A stretch of 64,000 nt of DNA from JANYHF01 sp963732765 (GCA_963732765.1 CAVTAS010000001.1:396975-460974), one strand, 5' to 3'. Positions 1 through 8,602 are shown, counted from the first letter of the stretch. A program made the numbers and translations. The notes: generated by a model from the letters alone, not told the origin.

Positions 1-491
1 ATGAGATCGAACTGCTGATCGGGGAGTTGAATGCGGCTGCCGCGCAAGGGTTGGCGAAACAGATCGGCGTCAGCAACTTTCCGATAGCCTATTTGCGCCG
101 GGCCGCCGCCGCCAGTCCGCGCAAGCTTGCCACCAACCAGGTCGAGTTCCATCCCCTGATCGATCAGTCCAAACTGAAGGCGGCGGCCGATGCGCTGGCC
201 ATTCCGCTCACGGCCTATTGTCCGTTGGCGCGCGGGGCTGCGCTGTCCCATCCCGCCGTCGTCGAGATCGCGCGCCGCCTTGGCCAAGCGCCGTCGGCGA
301 TCGTGCTGGCGTGGATCCGCCAGCAGGGGGTCGTGGCCGTGCCCATGACCACCAAACGAGCCAATGCCGAGGCAAACTTCCGCTCGCTCGGGATCGTGTT
401 GGATGCGACCGACATGGCGGCCATTTCCACACTGACCGGAGCGAACCGCCGCATCGTCTCGCCGGGTTCGATGGCCGGCCTGTGGGATTGA
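1..491 (+). CDS. Aldo/keto reductase, C-terminal part (5' end outside window)
   Basis: The frame is open from the left edge and ends at a TGA at 489-491, so this is the C-terminal ~160 residues of a protein that normally has 270-330. It carries the late TIM-barrel signatures of the aldo/keto reductase superfamily: IGVSNF, TNQVEFHP, AYCPLARG, then the NADPH-binding region VVAVPMTTKRANAEANF. Such enzymes reduce aldehydes or ketones with NADPH in the cytoplasm; the 2,5-diketo-gluconate reductase/YafB-like branch is the likeliest because of NQVEFHP. The catalytic Tyr/Lys lie upstream of the window, so activity and substrate cannot be judged. The next gene starts 68 bp downstream on the same strand. 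Confidence 0.9.
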   Translation, partial: EIELLIGELNAAAAQGLAKQIGVSNFPIAYLRRAAAASPRKLATNQVEFHPLIDQSKLKAAADALAIPLTAYCPLARGAALSHPAVVEIARRLGQAPSAIVLAWIRQQGVVAVPMTTKRANAEANFRSLGIVLDATDMAAISTLTGANRRIVSPGSMAGLWD

Positions 492-559
492 CGATCTGCG
501 TCGAAAGCCACCCTTTCAGTTGCGGTTGGCATTGACGCCAATCTGACCCACGCGCACCA

Positions 560-1870
560 ATGGTTTCCATCATGCTTCCCGCCCTCCTGATCCTCGTCAT
601 AACCTACGCCGCGATCATCTCCGACCGGGTCAACCGGGCGGTGGCCGCAATGCTGGGCGGGTCGGCCATGGTGCTGACGGGGCTGATCGACCAGGACGGG
701 GCGGTGCACGGCATCGACTGGAACACCATTGCGCTGCTCTCCGGCATGATGCTGCTGGTGGCCATTGCCAAGCGATCCGGGCTGTTCGAGGCCACCGCCG
801 TCGCGGCAGCGCATGTGGTCCAGGCGCGTCCGGCGGCCTTGTTCGCGATGCTGCAGGCGGTGACGGCTATCCTGTCGGCATTGCTCGACAATGTCACCAC
901 TGTGCTGCTGGTTGTGCCAGTCACATTGGCGCTGACCAAGCAGCTGAAATTGAAGGTTTTTCCGTTCCTGGTCGCGCTCATTATGGCCTCCAACATCGGC
1001 GGTAGCGCGACGCTTGTCGGCGATCCGCCCAACATTCTTATCGGCTCGAAGGCGGGCCTCACGTTCAATCAGTTCCTGATCCACCTGGCGCCCATCGCGC
1101 TGGTCATCATGGTGGTGCAGATCGCCATGACGCACTGGCTGTGGGGCCGGCATATGACAGCGGCAGCGCAGGACCGCGCCCTGGTGCTGGCGGAAAAACC
1201 GTCGGAGATGGTCCGGGACTGGACCGGTCTCTGGCAAGCCGTCACGGTGATCGGCGGTGTGATCGCGCTGTTCGTGGTGGCGCGGCAAGTGCACATCGAG
1301 CCCGGTTCGGCGGCGCTGGCGGGAGCCAGCGTGCTGCTGTTCCTCGATTGCTTGCGCCAACCGCATCCCGAACAGGGGCTGCATGTCGAGCGCATGCTTG
1401 GCGAGATCGACTGGGTGACGATCTTCTTTTTTCTCGGCCTGTTCGTGGTCGTGGCCGGCATCGAGCGCTCTGGCTTGCTGGGTGTCGTTGCGCAAGGGAT
1501 GCTCGGTGTGACCGGTGGCTCGCCGGTCGGGCTTGGCATGGTCATCTTGTGGGGTTCGGCGCTTCTCTCGGCCATCGTCGACAACATTCCGTTCGTTGCG
1601 ACCATGATCCCGATCGTCACTCAGCTGGCCCCGCAGTTCGGCGGCGCGGCCGGACTTGAACCGATCTGGTGGGCGTTGGCGCTGGGGGCGTGCCTTGGCG
1701 GCAATGGCACCCTGATCGGTGCCTCGGCCAACCTGGCGGTCGCGGGACTGGCGGACCAGGCCGGCGAACCGCTCTCATTCTGGCGCTATACGCGGGTCGC
1801 GGCGCCCATGACCTTGGTGAGCATCGTCCTGGCCACGCTGTATGTCTATGGCCGGTACTTCGCGGCCTGA
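560..1870 (+). CDS. ArsB/NhaD/SLC13-type ion transporter (IT superfamily)
   Basis: A 436-residue polytopic inner-membrane protein with about 10-11 hydrophobic segments in two inverted halves. Each half has the family's hairpin signature: SALLDNVTTVLLVVP with SNIGGSATLVGDPPN in the first half, and SAIVDNIPFVATM with CLGGNGTLIGASAN in the second. These are hallmarks of the ArsB/NhaD/P-protein branch of the ion transporter superfamily, which moves anions or exchanges Na+/H+. The substrate cannot be read from sequence, and no arsR or arsC lies nearby, so arsenite export is not favoured. No clear Shine-Dalgarno precedes ATG 560; an in-frame ATG at 572 is the alternative start. Confidence 0.88.
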   Translation: MVSIMLPALLILVITYAAIISDRVNRAVAAMLGGSAMVLTGLIDQDGAVHGIDWNTIALLSGMMLLVAIAKRSGLFEATAVAAAHVVQARPAALFAMLQAVTAILSALLDNVTTVLLVVPVTLALTKQLKLKVFPFLVALIMASNIGGSATLVGDPPNILIGSKAGLTFNQFLIHLAPIALVIMVVQIAMTHWLWGRHMTAAAQDRALVLAEKPSEMVRDWTGLWQAVTVIGGVIALFVVARQVHIEPGSAALAGASVLLFLDCLRQPHPEQGLHVERMLGEIDWVTIFFFLGLFVVVAGIERSGLLGVVAQGMLGVTGGSPVGLGMVILWGSALLSAIVDNIPFVATMIPIVTQLAPQFGGAAGLEPIWWALALGACLGGNGTLIGASANLAVAGLADQAGEPLSFWRYTRVAAPMTLVSIVLATLYVYGRYFAA

Positions 1871-2245
1871 CCTGGCGCGGCGGCGGACGCAACGCAGCTG
1901 AATTGGCCTCCACGATACTGCTGTTGATCTGACCCCGCGGGGAGTTCTATTGTCATATCAGGGAAATTGCTTAGTCTCTTCATCTGCGAATTCTTTAACC
2001 AACTCTCAATTGTCTATTGAAATCATAGAGAAATCAGCTTATCTGTCGAACAGGTCAGCAATCGTCAAGTCATACCGGCTTTAGCTCGCTGCTGCGGGTG
2101 GACGGTGTTGTAACCGGCAAGTGATCGTTGCTCTCACATCATTGTGTTGCTAGTGCCGCCAGCGGTCGCAGCAACGATACCGTGCCGTGCGGCAGCGACA
2201 GCCGGCTGCCTGCGGGAACTGCCACCAGGGATTTAGGGGAACGCT
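1871..2245. other. Gene-free, AT-rich spacer upstream of mucR
   Basis: This 375 bp spacer has no convincing reading frame. Its middle part (about 1950-2110) is much richer in A/T than the surrounding DNA. MucR/Ros proteins bind AT-rich DNA and often repress their own promoter, so this is the natural place for the mucR promoter and operator; that is inference. No perfect palindrome or terminator was seen. Confidence 0.5.
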
Positions 2246-2665
2246 ATGGAAAACGACGAACTGGAAGCACGAAGCGAACTGGTTGAACTGACTGCCGGCA
2301 TCGTATCGGCCTATGTGTCCAACAACACCGTGGTGACCGGCGACCTCGCCCAGCTGATCGGCGAAGTGCACGAGGCCTTGAGCCGGGCGGCCAATCGCAC
2401 GCGTTCGCCCGATGCCGAGGATCTGAAGCCGGCCGTACCGGTGAAGAAGTCGATCACCCCCGATTTCCTGATCTGCCTGGAAGACGGCATGAAGTTCAAA
2501 TCGCTGAAGCGCCACCTGCGCACACGCTACAATCTGTCGCCGGAGGAATACCGCGAGAAGTGGGATCTGCCGCACGACTATCCGATGGTGGCGCCGAACT
2601 ACGCCGATGCCCGCTCCGAGCTGGCCAAGAAAATGGGCTTGGGGCAGCGGCGCGGCGCGCGCTGA
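2246..2665 (+). CDS. mucR: MucR/Ros-family transcriptional regulator
   Basis: A 139-residue protein with the full MucR layout: an acidic helical N-terminus (LTAGIVSAYVSNNTV), a linker, then the Ros/MucR DNA-binding domain CLEDGMKFKSLKRHL followed by LSPEEYREKWDLP. MucR proteins are global alphaproteobacterial regulators that bind AT-rich promoters and act like H-NS. In classical Ros the zinc is held by two Cys and two His. Here the second Cys is Asp (CLED) and the position of the last His is Arg (HLRTRYN), so at most two classical ligands remain. Zinc-free or differently liganded Ros homologues are known in rhizobia. A Rho-independent terminator follows at 2715. Confidence 0.93.
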   Translation: MENDELEARSELVELTAGIVSAYVSNNTVVTGDLAQLIGEVHEALSRAANRTRSPDAEDLKPAVPVKKSITPDFLICLEDGMKFKSLKRHLRTRYNLSPEEYREKWDLPHDYPMVAPNYADARSELAKKMGLGQRRGAR

Positions 2666-2709
2666 GCGGCCCAAGCCGGACCAATCTTTTCCAGCGTGCA
2701 TTTCAAAAG

Positions 2710-3018
2710 TCATGAAGGCGTCCCATCGCGGGGCGCCTTTTGTTTTTGTGCGGTTTTGAGAGCCGCTGCCTCCGCGCGGTAGGCCCGCAGCAACGCGGCA
2801 TGGCGGCCAAGGTCGTAGCTCCAGTGCCGCGTCAGGCCGCGCCGGCGCTCGTTGCGCAACATCTGCCGCAGCCGCTCAACCAGCCCCGTTCGATCCCCCT
2901 CGCCAAGCGCCAGCACTTCCGCCGGCCACATCCGCAGCAGCCGCGGCAGATCGCGCAAGCGGTCGTAGGCGGACGTATCGGGAAGGGGCGGAGCAGTGCG
3001 CGCGGCGACAGATGACAT
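2710..3018 (-). CDS. Small conserved hypothetical protein, divergent from DUF6456 gene
   Basis: A 102-residue basic, helical, soluble protein starting MSSVAARTAPPLPDTS. The start at 3018 is preferred because GGGAG lies about 10 nt upstream; a longer frame to 3087 has no such site. The core reads LPRLLRMWPAEVLAL, then LRQMLRNERRRGLTRHWSYD and LGRHAALLRAYRAE. It loosely resembles the small DUF6477-type proteins that occur beside DUF6456 genes in alphaproteobacteria, but I am not certain of this. It shares the AT-rich divergent promoter region (3019-3187) with the DUF6456 gene, which suggests coordinated expression. No signal peptide or membrane segment is present. Confidence 0.65.
   Translation of the reverse strand: MSSVAARTAPPLPDTSAYDRLRDLPRLLRMWPAEVLALGEGDRTGLVERLRQMLRNERRRGLTRHWSYDLGRHAALLRAYRAEAAALKTAQKQKAPRDGTPS
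2715..2747 (+). terminator. Rho-independent terminator of mucR
   Basis: Arms AAGGCGTCCC (2715-2724) and GGGGCGCCTT (2730-2739) pair around a 5-nt loop and are followed by a T-rich run (TTTTGTTTTTG). It lies inside the last codons of the convergent gene at 2710-3018, so one piece of DNA serves as terminator on one strand and C-terminal codons on the other. Confidence 0.85.
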
Positions 3019-3187
3019 GGTGGTTGAACTCCCAAACTCCGAATGAATACTTTCAATTGTATGGGAATATTTGACAAATGGCAACAAATTTACAATAATA
3101 TTGGTTTAGATTTGAAGAAACGGTAACAAAAATGCAGTATCGACACGTCGAATACTTGAAATTGGGAGTTTCAGTTGGGAGGTCGAA

Positions 3188-3997
3188 ATGAGACGTGCAG
3201 TGGAAGGGCGGCAACAGCGTCTGGCTCTGTTGCGAGGTCTGGCAAAGTCCGAGGCATCGTTGCGCAGTTCTGGCGGACGACGGGCTGCCGTGCCCGAGGC
3301 TGTCGTTCTGGACGCCATGAGCGCTGGTCTCGTGGCGCGCAGGTCCGACGCGCCGGACCAAGTCGTCATCACCTCGGCCGGGCGGGCGTGGCTGCGGCGG
3401 CAGCTGGCCAGCGACGATCCGTTCCTGACCCAGCACCGCGAACTGCGGCGCATCGAGCATCCGGTCGTGGCAGGCGAGACCTCGCAACCGCCAATGGTCG
3501 TCAATGACGCCGAGAGCCCACTTGCCTGGCTGCGCCAGCGCAAAGACCGCCATGGTGCGCCAATACTTTCCGATCCCCAGTACGCGGCCGGCGAGCGGTT
3601 GCGTCAGGACTACACCTTCGCGGCGCTTGGCCCGCGCGTCACCGCCAATTGGTCGAACATGGCCCCAACCGATCGACAGAGCCGGGCGGGGGCAAGTGCG
3701 GGGGCCATGCGCGACGATGTGATCGCGGCCAAGACGAGGGTCGCGCGCGCGGTCGGCGCCGTCGGCCCCGAATTAGGTCGGATGCTGATGGATGTCTGTT
3801 GCCTGCTGAAGGGCATTGAGGTGGCGGAGGTTGCGCAGGGCCTGCCACAGCGGTCGGGCAAGGTCGTTCTGCTACTGGGGTTGACGGCTCTGGCCCGCCA
3901 CTATGGCCTGATCGCTCCTCCCCCGCCCTCGCGCGACGCCATGCACATTCTGCATTGGGGCGAAGCGGACTACCGGCCCGAACTCGAGCGCCGTTGA
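3188..3997 (+). CDS. DUF6456 domain regulator-like protein
   Basis: A 269-residue protein. The C-terminal ~170 residues match the alphaproteobacterial DUF6456 domain: ESPLAWLRQRKDRHG, then PQYAAGERLRQDYTFA, PRVTANWS, and a final all-helical part with VCCLLKGIEVAE and GLTALARHYGL. The N-terminal ~70 residues look like a winged-helix remnant (LDAMSAGLVARR, VVITSAGRAWLRRQ), so a DNA-binding role is plausible but unproven. It sits next to mucR and diverges from the 2710-3018 gene. A strong bidirectional terminator follows at 4013. Confidence 0.85.
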   Translation: MRRAVEGRQQRLALLRGLAKSEASLRSSGGRRAAVPEAVVLDAMSAGLVARRSDAPDQVVITSAGRAWLRRQLASDDPFLTQHRELRRIEHPVVAGETSQPPMVVNDAESPLAWLRQRKDRHGAPILSDPQYAAGERLRQDYTFAALGPRVTANWSNMAPTDRQSRAGASAGAMRDDVIAAKTRVARAVGAVGPELGRMLMDVCCLLKGIEVAEVAQGLPQRSGKVVLLLGLTALARHYGLIAPPPPSRDAMHILHWGEADYRPELERR

Positions 3998-4012
3998 GGA
4001 CGCAGCAACAAA

Positions 4013-4039
4013 AAAAGGTCCCGGAAACCGGGACCTTTT
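4013..4039. terminator. Bidirectional Rho-independent terminator
   Basis: Perfect 12-bp stem AAAAGGTCCCGG / CCGGGACCTTTT with an AAA loop. Runs of A on the left and T on the right let it act on both strands. It separates the DUF6456 gene (ends 3997) from the convergent DUF4383 gene (ends 4083). Confidence 0.92.
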
Positions 4040-4082
4040 CGCATGATTCGTGCTTTTGCGCGGTCAGCGCATCGACGGCGCC

Positions 4083-4460
4083 TTAGGCGTCGTCGCGGCT
4101 CGGATTGGAGAACACCAAGCCAGCCAGCAACAGAATGGCAGCAAGTGCGACATGCAGGAAGCGGTCGGCTTCGTTCACGGCGATGTGGCCGGCGATCAGG
4201 TAAGGATCGAGCGGATGCAGGAAACCAAGCAGTGCGATGGCAGCATAGATCACGCCGACCAGCAGCAACGTCTGCTTGCCGCCGATGATGAAGGGCAACA
4301 AAATCAACAGCAAGCCGCTGGCGAGATGCACCAGGTTATGCTCGGTATCGACCTTGAACAGGCCCTGTGAGCTGACGATTTCCTGACCCGGCACAAAACC
4401 CAGAACGCCGACGCCGATCAAAATAATGCCCAGAATGATGCTAATGACACGTGCAGACAT
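4083..4460 (-). CDS. DUF4383 family membrane protein
   Basis: A 125-residue inner-membrane protein with four hydrophobic helices. The family signature lies after the first helix: GFVPG, then GLFKVDTEHNLVHLASGLL and VGVIYAAIALLGFLHP. The function of the family is unknown. The start is set at 4460 because GGGAGGGGAG lies just upstream; the in-frame ATG at 4475 falls inside that ribosome-binding site. The second half (GHIAVNEADRFLHVALAAILL) repeats the His-bearing helix pattern of the first, which hints at an internal duplication. Confidence 0.82.
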   Translation of the reverse strand: MSARVISIILGIILIGVGVLGFVPGQEIVSSQGLFKVDTEHNLVHLASGLLLILLPFIIGGKQTLLLVGVIYAAIALLGFLHPLDPYLIAGHIAVNEADRFLHVALAAILLLAGLVFSNPSRDDA

Positions 4461-4626
4461 AAGCTCCCCTCCCATTTTCCGTGCCGCAATCGCCCACCAA
4501 GGTCGACCGGCTGACAGACAAGTCCACAGCCGGATACTATCCTGGCTTCGCAGAGGCTTCTACAATTGAATCCATAGCACGAATACGAATGGTTGCCACA
4601 ACGGGCAGGGGTTGAATGTCGCACCC

Positions 4627-4749
4627 ATGACGATTCCGACCAACAAATCAGACGCCGACTGCCGAACTTGCCGCAGGTTCCGGTGGGCCGCGATCGCCGG
4701 CCTAAGCCTTGTGCTTGCGATGTGGCTAGGCGAGTGGATTTTGCGCTGA
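4627..4749 (+). CDS. Possible 40-residue membrane protein with CxxC motif
   Basis: A short frame encoding MTIPTNKSDADCRTC, then RRFRWAAIAGLSLVLAMW and LGEWILR. It has a CRTC (CxxC) pair, a basic patch and one transmembrane helix, the layout expected of a real single-pass small protein. A hairpin terminator follows 31 bp later. Against it, the Shine-Dalgarno is weak (GGGG about 12 nt upstream) and I know no named family. It diverges from the DUF4383 gene. Confidence 0.4.
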   Translation: MTIPTNKSDADCRTCRRFRWAAIAGLSLVLAMWLGEWILR

Positions 4750-4780
4750 CATCCATGCTTTGCCAAACTGACAAAAAAAG

Positions 4781-4807
4781 GGGCGGTTGAGGAGTTCTCA
4801 ACCGCCC
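4781..4807 (-). terminator. Rho-independent terminator (best on minus strand)
   Basis: Perfect 11-bp stem GGGCGGTTGAG / CTCAACCGCCC with a 5-nt loop. The run of seven A at 4773-4779 becomes a T-tract on the minus strand, so it best ends transcription coming from the small gene at 4994-5248. It may also end the 4627-4749 frame on the plus strand. Confidence 0.8.
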
Positions 4808-4993
4808 TTCAAGTTGTGGAGCATCGGAGCAACACGTGGATGCTTGATTTGAGTGCAAGCGCGATGCCAGCCGGGTGGCGTTGCGTCAGAGCCATGCCGC
4901 GCGTCGGCAAACTATGGCTACCAAATTGATAACGTTGAGACTTTAGCACATCAAGCGAGTGCACGCAGGCCTAAAAGCGCCCAGGTCAGGTCA

Positions 4994-5248
4994 TCAGTGC
5001 GAGCCCTTGGCGGCCCAGGCGGGAATGTACTGCCCCAGATTGGCGCGGTTCCAGATGGCGGACGCCGTTATGCCAGGGGCGGGGTCGGCGCGTTGCAGTG
5101 CGCGGTACCCGGACAACAAGCTGGCGGGATAAGACCGCGGCGCCAAAGCCTCATGGCGGGCAGGGCGAACCGGCGCATCCTGATTGTCATCGGACACCGT
5201 AGCGAAGCCAGCCGCTTCAGCTGCACGCTGCAGAGATTCCAAACTCAT
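4994..5248 (-). CDS. Small hypothetical protein (84 residues)
   Basis: The start ATG at 5248 has GGGAG at a good distance (8 nt), and the gene is followed by a minus-strand terminator at 4781-4807; both support a real gene. The product begins MSLESLQRAAEAAGFATV and is soluble, with a short N-terminal helix then a low-complexity part containing ALAPRSYPASLLSGYRALQR and a C-terminal IWNRANLGQYIPAW. No family is recognised and no cysteine pairs, signal peptide or membrane segment are seen. Confidence 0.6.
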   Translation of the reverse strand: MSLESLQRAAEAAGFATVSDDNQDAPVRPARHEALAPRSYPASLLSGYRALQRADPAPGITASAIWNRANLGQYIPAWAAKGSH

Positions 5249-5520
5249 GACACAACTCCCGATCTGCGCGCGTCCGTCCCCGTGCGAACGAATCCACGAC
5301 CGCTACACTACGCCAACAGCCTTAATTTCGGATTGAATGTTGCAATTCGGCATCTGTCAATCGTGCAGTGCAATAATTCGTTCGGTCGCTGCGTTGCCGG
5401 TTGCGCTGCGCTGCACCGTCCAGCTCGCAAATCTGCCGTGCTATAGTTGCTTCGATTCGCTGCCGACCCCGACAGTTCCCGCGTGCGCCCGGCTCCGCTC
5501 TCAACTTCGGGACCTCCGCA

Positions 5521-6327
5521 ATGCTGCAAGCCCTATGGCGAAAGACTGGCGACGTCGCCCACGCCGCCATCGGCCGGCGCGCGGTTGATGTCGGCTGGAC
5601 AATCCAGGCCGACAAGAACGGCATGATCTGGGATGATCCGCGCCCGTACCTGCGCAAGATGCCCCGGCCCCAATCGGTCAAATCGGTACAGTTGTGTCCT
5701 GCAGCGATCGATTTCGACTTACGCAATTTTGTCGTCGACTGCCCGGTGGACATGCATCTGCGCATGAAGATGGACGACGACAAAGGCCCGCAGATCATCA
5801 ACGCGGCGGGCGCGGCCAGCAATGTGCGCTCAAAGCACCTCGGGCAGATGGTGGTGCTGGTGAACCGCAACGAGTGGCGCCATCCCGACCGGCCGATCCT
5901 GCAAGTCACGACGCCCTATCTGTTCCTGGCCGACGAGCAGGTCTACATGAGCCAGGTCGCGCCCTATCTCGACTTCGCCAACCCGGCCTGGCCCGGCGTG
6001 CTGATCGGCGGGCGCTTTCCCATCCACATCTGGCCTAGGCATCTGATGTGGGCGTTCGAATGGTACGACACCAAGCAGGACCTGGTGCTGAAGCGCGGCC
6101 AGCCCTGGTTCTACGTCCGCTTCGAGGGGCCGGACCCGTCCCGCCCGATCCGCATCGTGGAGACCGAGATCAGGCCGGAGACCCAAGCCTTCATCGACAG
6201 CATTTCGGGCGTGACCAACTACGTCAACCGTACGTTCTCGCTATTCGATCGCGCCAAGAAGCGCCGGCCCGAACGGCTGGTCTGGCCGAAGGCGGTGCGG
6301 CAGGTGGTGCCGGAGGGGACGGGGTAG
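5521..6327 (+). CDS. Hypothetical protein, 268 residues
   Basis: A soluble, Trp/Pro-rich protein starting MLQALWRKTGDVAH. Notable segments are VDVGWTIQADKNGMIWDDPRP, PRPQSVKSVQLCPAAIDFD, PVDMHLRMKMDDDKGPQI and FPIHIWPRHLMWAFEWYD. I do not recognise the family; the even conservation-like composition and absence of low complexity suggest a genuine conserved protein. The start at 5521 is chosen over an upstream in-frame ATG (5401) because the 40 extra residues are Arg/Cys/Ser-rich and look non-coding. It is convergent with the TPR gene, 11 bp away. Confidence 0.7.
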   Translation: MLQALWRKTGDVAHAAIGRRAVDVGWTIQADKNGMIWDDPRPYLRKMPRPQSVKSVQLCPAAIDFDLRNFVVDCPVDMHLRMKMDDDKGPQIINAAGAASNVRSKHLGQMVVLVNRNEWRHPDRPILQVTTPYLFLADEQVYMSQVAPYLDFANPAWPGVLIGGRFPIHIWPRHLMWAFEWYDTKQDLVLKRGQPWFYVRFEGPDPSRPIRIVETEIRPETQAFIDSISGVTNYVNRTFSLFDRAKKRRPERLVWPKAVRQVVPEGTG

Positions 6328-6338
6328 GCCGTTCGGCA

Positions 6339-6701
6339 TCATGGCGCAGGAGCTGTGCCGGCCGTTGCAATAGCGAGCACCTCTTTGGCCCGCGGATTGT
6401 CCGGCACCAACGCCAGCGACTGCTCGGCGCGCGCCTTTGCATCCGCCGTACGCCCGAGCCTGAGCGCCGTCAGGCTGGACGCGAACCAGGCCATGGCGCG
6501 CTGCTTGTCGGTTTCGGCGGCCTTCAGCGCGGCCGCAAATGCCGGTTCTGCAGTGGCAAAGTCGCCCGCCCGGAAGGCCGTGCGGCCGGTTTCCATCTCG
6601 GAAATATAGCTGCCGTCGGCTAAAACGGATGGGGCGGCGCCAAAGCTGAACGCCGATACACAAAGCGCCTTGGCGATGGCGCGCCAGACTGTCCTGGCCA
6701 T
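6339..6701 (-). CDS. Secreted TPR-like protein
   Basis: A 120-residue protein with an N-terminal signal peptide (MARTVWRAIAKALCVSAF ending at VLADG) and two to three tetratricopeptide-like helices: YISEMETGRTAFRAGDFATA, EPAFAAALKAA, RAMAWFASSLTALRLGRTA and ARAEQSLALVPDNPRAKEVL. It should act in the periplasm as a protein-interaction module. GGGAG precedes ATG 6701. The M48 peptidase gene lies immediately upstream on the same strand (ends 6787), so co-transcription is likely and the two may work together. Confidence 0.78.
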   Translation of the reverse strand: MARTVWRAIAKALCVSAFSFGAAPSVLADGSYISEMETGRTAFRAGDFATAEPAFAAALKAAETDKQRAMAWFASSLTALRLGRTADAKARAEQSLALVPDNPRAKEVLAIATAGTAPAP

Positions 6702-6786
6702 GCACGTGCTCCCGCTCTCGTGGCTCGTAACGAGACACGAGCATAGCCGCAGCAACTGTCAGCGCAAGTCGTGCCACCGGGACGGG

Positions 6787-8394
6787 CTACGCCGCCGTCG
6801 CAGCCCCTGGCACCGGATCGAGATAGCGGTCGACCATGAAACTGGCGAGGTCGGTGCGCGAGGGATCGATCTTGAGGCTCTGCTCCAGGCAGTCGATGCC
6901 GAAATCCTCGCGCGCTTCCAGCAGCGCTTCGCCGGCGCCGAACCAATCTTCGGCATGCGCGCGGGTCCAGTCGGTGCGCGGGGCCAGCGCGAGGGCGTGG
7001 CGCAGCCGATCCAGCGCCTCGTCTGCGCCGGCGTCCAGCATGGCCATGCCAGCTGCGAGGTGCGAGCGGCCGTCGGCGGCGTGCCAGGTGAGGAGATCCT
7101 GGTAGCGCGGGCGGGCCGCTTCCATGCCGTCGGCAAAATAGGCGAGCTTGGCGCGCTCGATGGCGGGGGCGAGGTCGAGCGGATGGGCGGCGGCCAGGGC
7201 GTCGAGATCCATCAGGCGGCGAGTCTCGGGGCTGAGTTTGTCGAAGGCGGCGCGCCACTGCGGGGCGATGGAAGCGCGCCAGGCGGTGTCGAACACGGTC
7301 AGCATACGGTTGAGCGAGGGCCCGAGCAGGCCTTCGGCTGATACGGCGACTGGGCCGGGCAGGCTGGGATCGACACCGAGGGCGGCGATACGCTCGGCGA
7401 GCGAGGGACGGGCCTCGTCGCCCGATTTTGCCAGTTCCGCATCAAGCACGTCCTCGGCCAGTTCCCACTCGGTCATGCGTGGAAGGAAATTGGCCATTTC
7501 TCTGTGAGGCTGAAGGCTTGGTTCGGGCGACGTGATCGGCTCTTCGGCGACGCGCGACCAATATTCGCCAAGGAAGGCCTCGGCAATGCTCAGGCGCTGC
7601 AGCGCCGAAGCGACAATGTCGGCGCCGGCGATCTCGGCGGCGTAGCGGTCGGCGGCGAACTCGGTGGCGCGCTCGGTGGCAGCCGATTGGGCCAGGAAGC
7701 CGGGAGCAAACCACTGTACCAACGGACTGAAGGCGAGGCGCAGCACGAGTGGTTGACGGGGTTGGCGCTCCAGGATCTGCTGCCAGGTGAGGCGCGCGCG
7801 GTGGACAACGGCGGCCTTGTCGCCGGCGCGCCCCGAAAGATGGCCGAGTTCATGGGCGATCAGCACCGCAGCTTCCGCCTTGCTCACGGACTGCAGCAGC
7901 GGCAGGCCGATGACAATCTCGTTGCGGTAGCCGCCGAACAGGCCGCGGCTGGGGCGTTGCACGGCCTTGGCCGCGAAGGTGTCGGTCAGATAGACGGCGT
8001 CGATGGCGGGCGCCTTCAGGTAGCTGCGCACTTTTTCGATCAGCGCGAACAGCTCGGGCGCATCGGCGACGCTTACGGGCTGGCCATCGGGCTGCTCAAA
8101 GCGAACCCAGCTGGCCAGGATCAGCAATGCGGCCGGAATCAGGAACAAGACGACCCAGGCTTGGCCAAGCCCGATTGGCTGATGGCGCAGCACCGCCCAG
8201 GCCATGGCGACAACCGGAATGGCGACCAGCGCGCCGGCAATGGCGGGAACCAGGACATAGCCGCGCTTGGCCAGCGCATAGGCGCGATCCAGCTCAGCCG
8301 AGGCGAGGTCGGGAGACGCCGGGACAACCTCGGGCGCAGGCGCCGTGGGCGTCTCGTCGACGGCAAGCGCCGCCTTGGCATCGGCCTCAAGCAT
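6787..8394 (-). CDS. M48-family membrane zinc metallopeptidase with C-terminal helical repeats
   Basis: A 535-residue protein. Residues ~35-100 hold two membrane helices (LVPAIAGALVAIPVVAMAW and VVLFLIPAALLILASW). The peptidase core has the zinc motif HELGH in AAVLIAHELGHLSGRAGD and the third ligand region ATEFAADRYAAE. The C-terminal third is TPR-like (LDALAAAHPLDLAPAIERA, RLRHALALAPRTDWTRAHAE). M48 enzymes degrade membrane or periplasmic proteins. GAGGAG precedes ATG 8394, which is preferred to the in-frame ATG at 8430. It likely forms an operon with the TPR gene downstream. Confidence 0.88.
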   Translation of the reverse strand: MLEADAKAALAVDETPTAPAPEVVPASPDLASAELDRAYALAKRGYVLVPAIAGALVAIPVVAMAWAVLRHQPIGLGQAWVVLFLIPAALLILASWVRFEQPDGQPVSVADAPELFALIEKVRSYLKAPAIDAVYLTDTFAAKAVQRPSRGLFGGYRNEIVIGLPLLQSVSKAEAAVLIAHELGHLSGRAGDKAAVVHRARLTWQQILERQPRQPLVLRLAFSPLVQWFAPGFLAQSAATERATEFAADRYAAEIAGADIVASALQRLSIAEAFLGEYWSRVAEEPITSPEPSLQPHREMANFLPRMTEWELAEDVLDAELAKSGDEARPSLAERIAALGVDPSLPGPVAVSAEGLLGPSLNRMLTVFDTAWRASIAPQWRAAFDKLSPETRRLMDLDALAAAHPLDLAPAIERAKLAYFADGMEAARPRYQDLLTWHAADGRSHLAAGMAMLDAGADEALDRLRHALALAPRTDWTRAHAEDWFGAGEALLEAREDFGIDCLEQSLKIDPSRTDLASFMVDRYLDPVPGAATAA

Positions 8395-8602
8395 GCAACA
8401 ACTCCTCAACGCCACCGGAACTACGGGCAATTTGATGGGAACTGTAGCGGAGTTAGGTGAAGGAACACTTTCGCGATGCGGTTAGCAAAGCGTTGACAGG
8501 TGGGTATGGCGCCGTCGCGCGACGTGCTACATACTGATCTGGGCCGTCCCCAATCGGCCCCAATCCTGGCTTAGCGCAAGGCGACTTGTCGGGGAGATGG
8601 AC

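Noticed and set aside
215..1495. Long open frame of 426 codons on the minus strand
   Set aside because: It is antisense to the ion transporter gene, is His/Arg/Gln-rich with no domain, and has no ribosome-binding site; a typical shadow in high-GC DNA.
560..1870. Arsenite efflux pump ArsB
   Set aside because: Superfamily fits, but there is no ars operon context and the IT superfamily is too broad for a substrate call.
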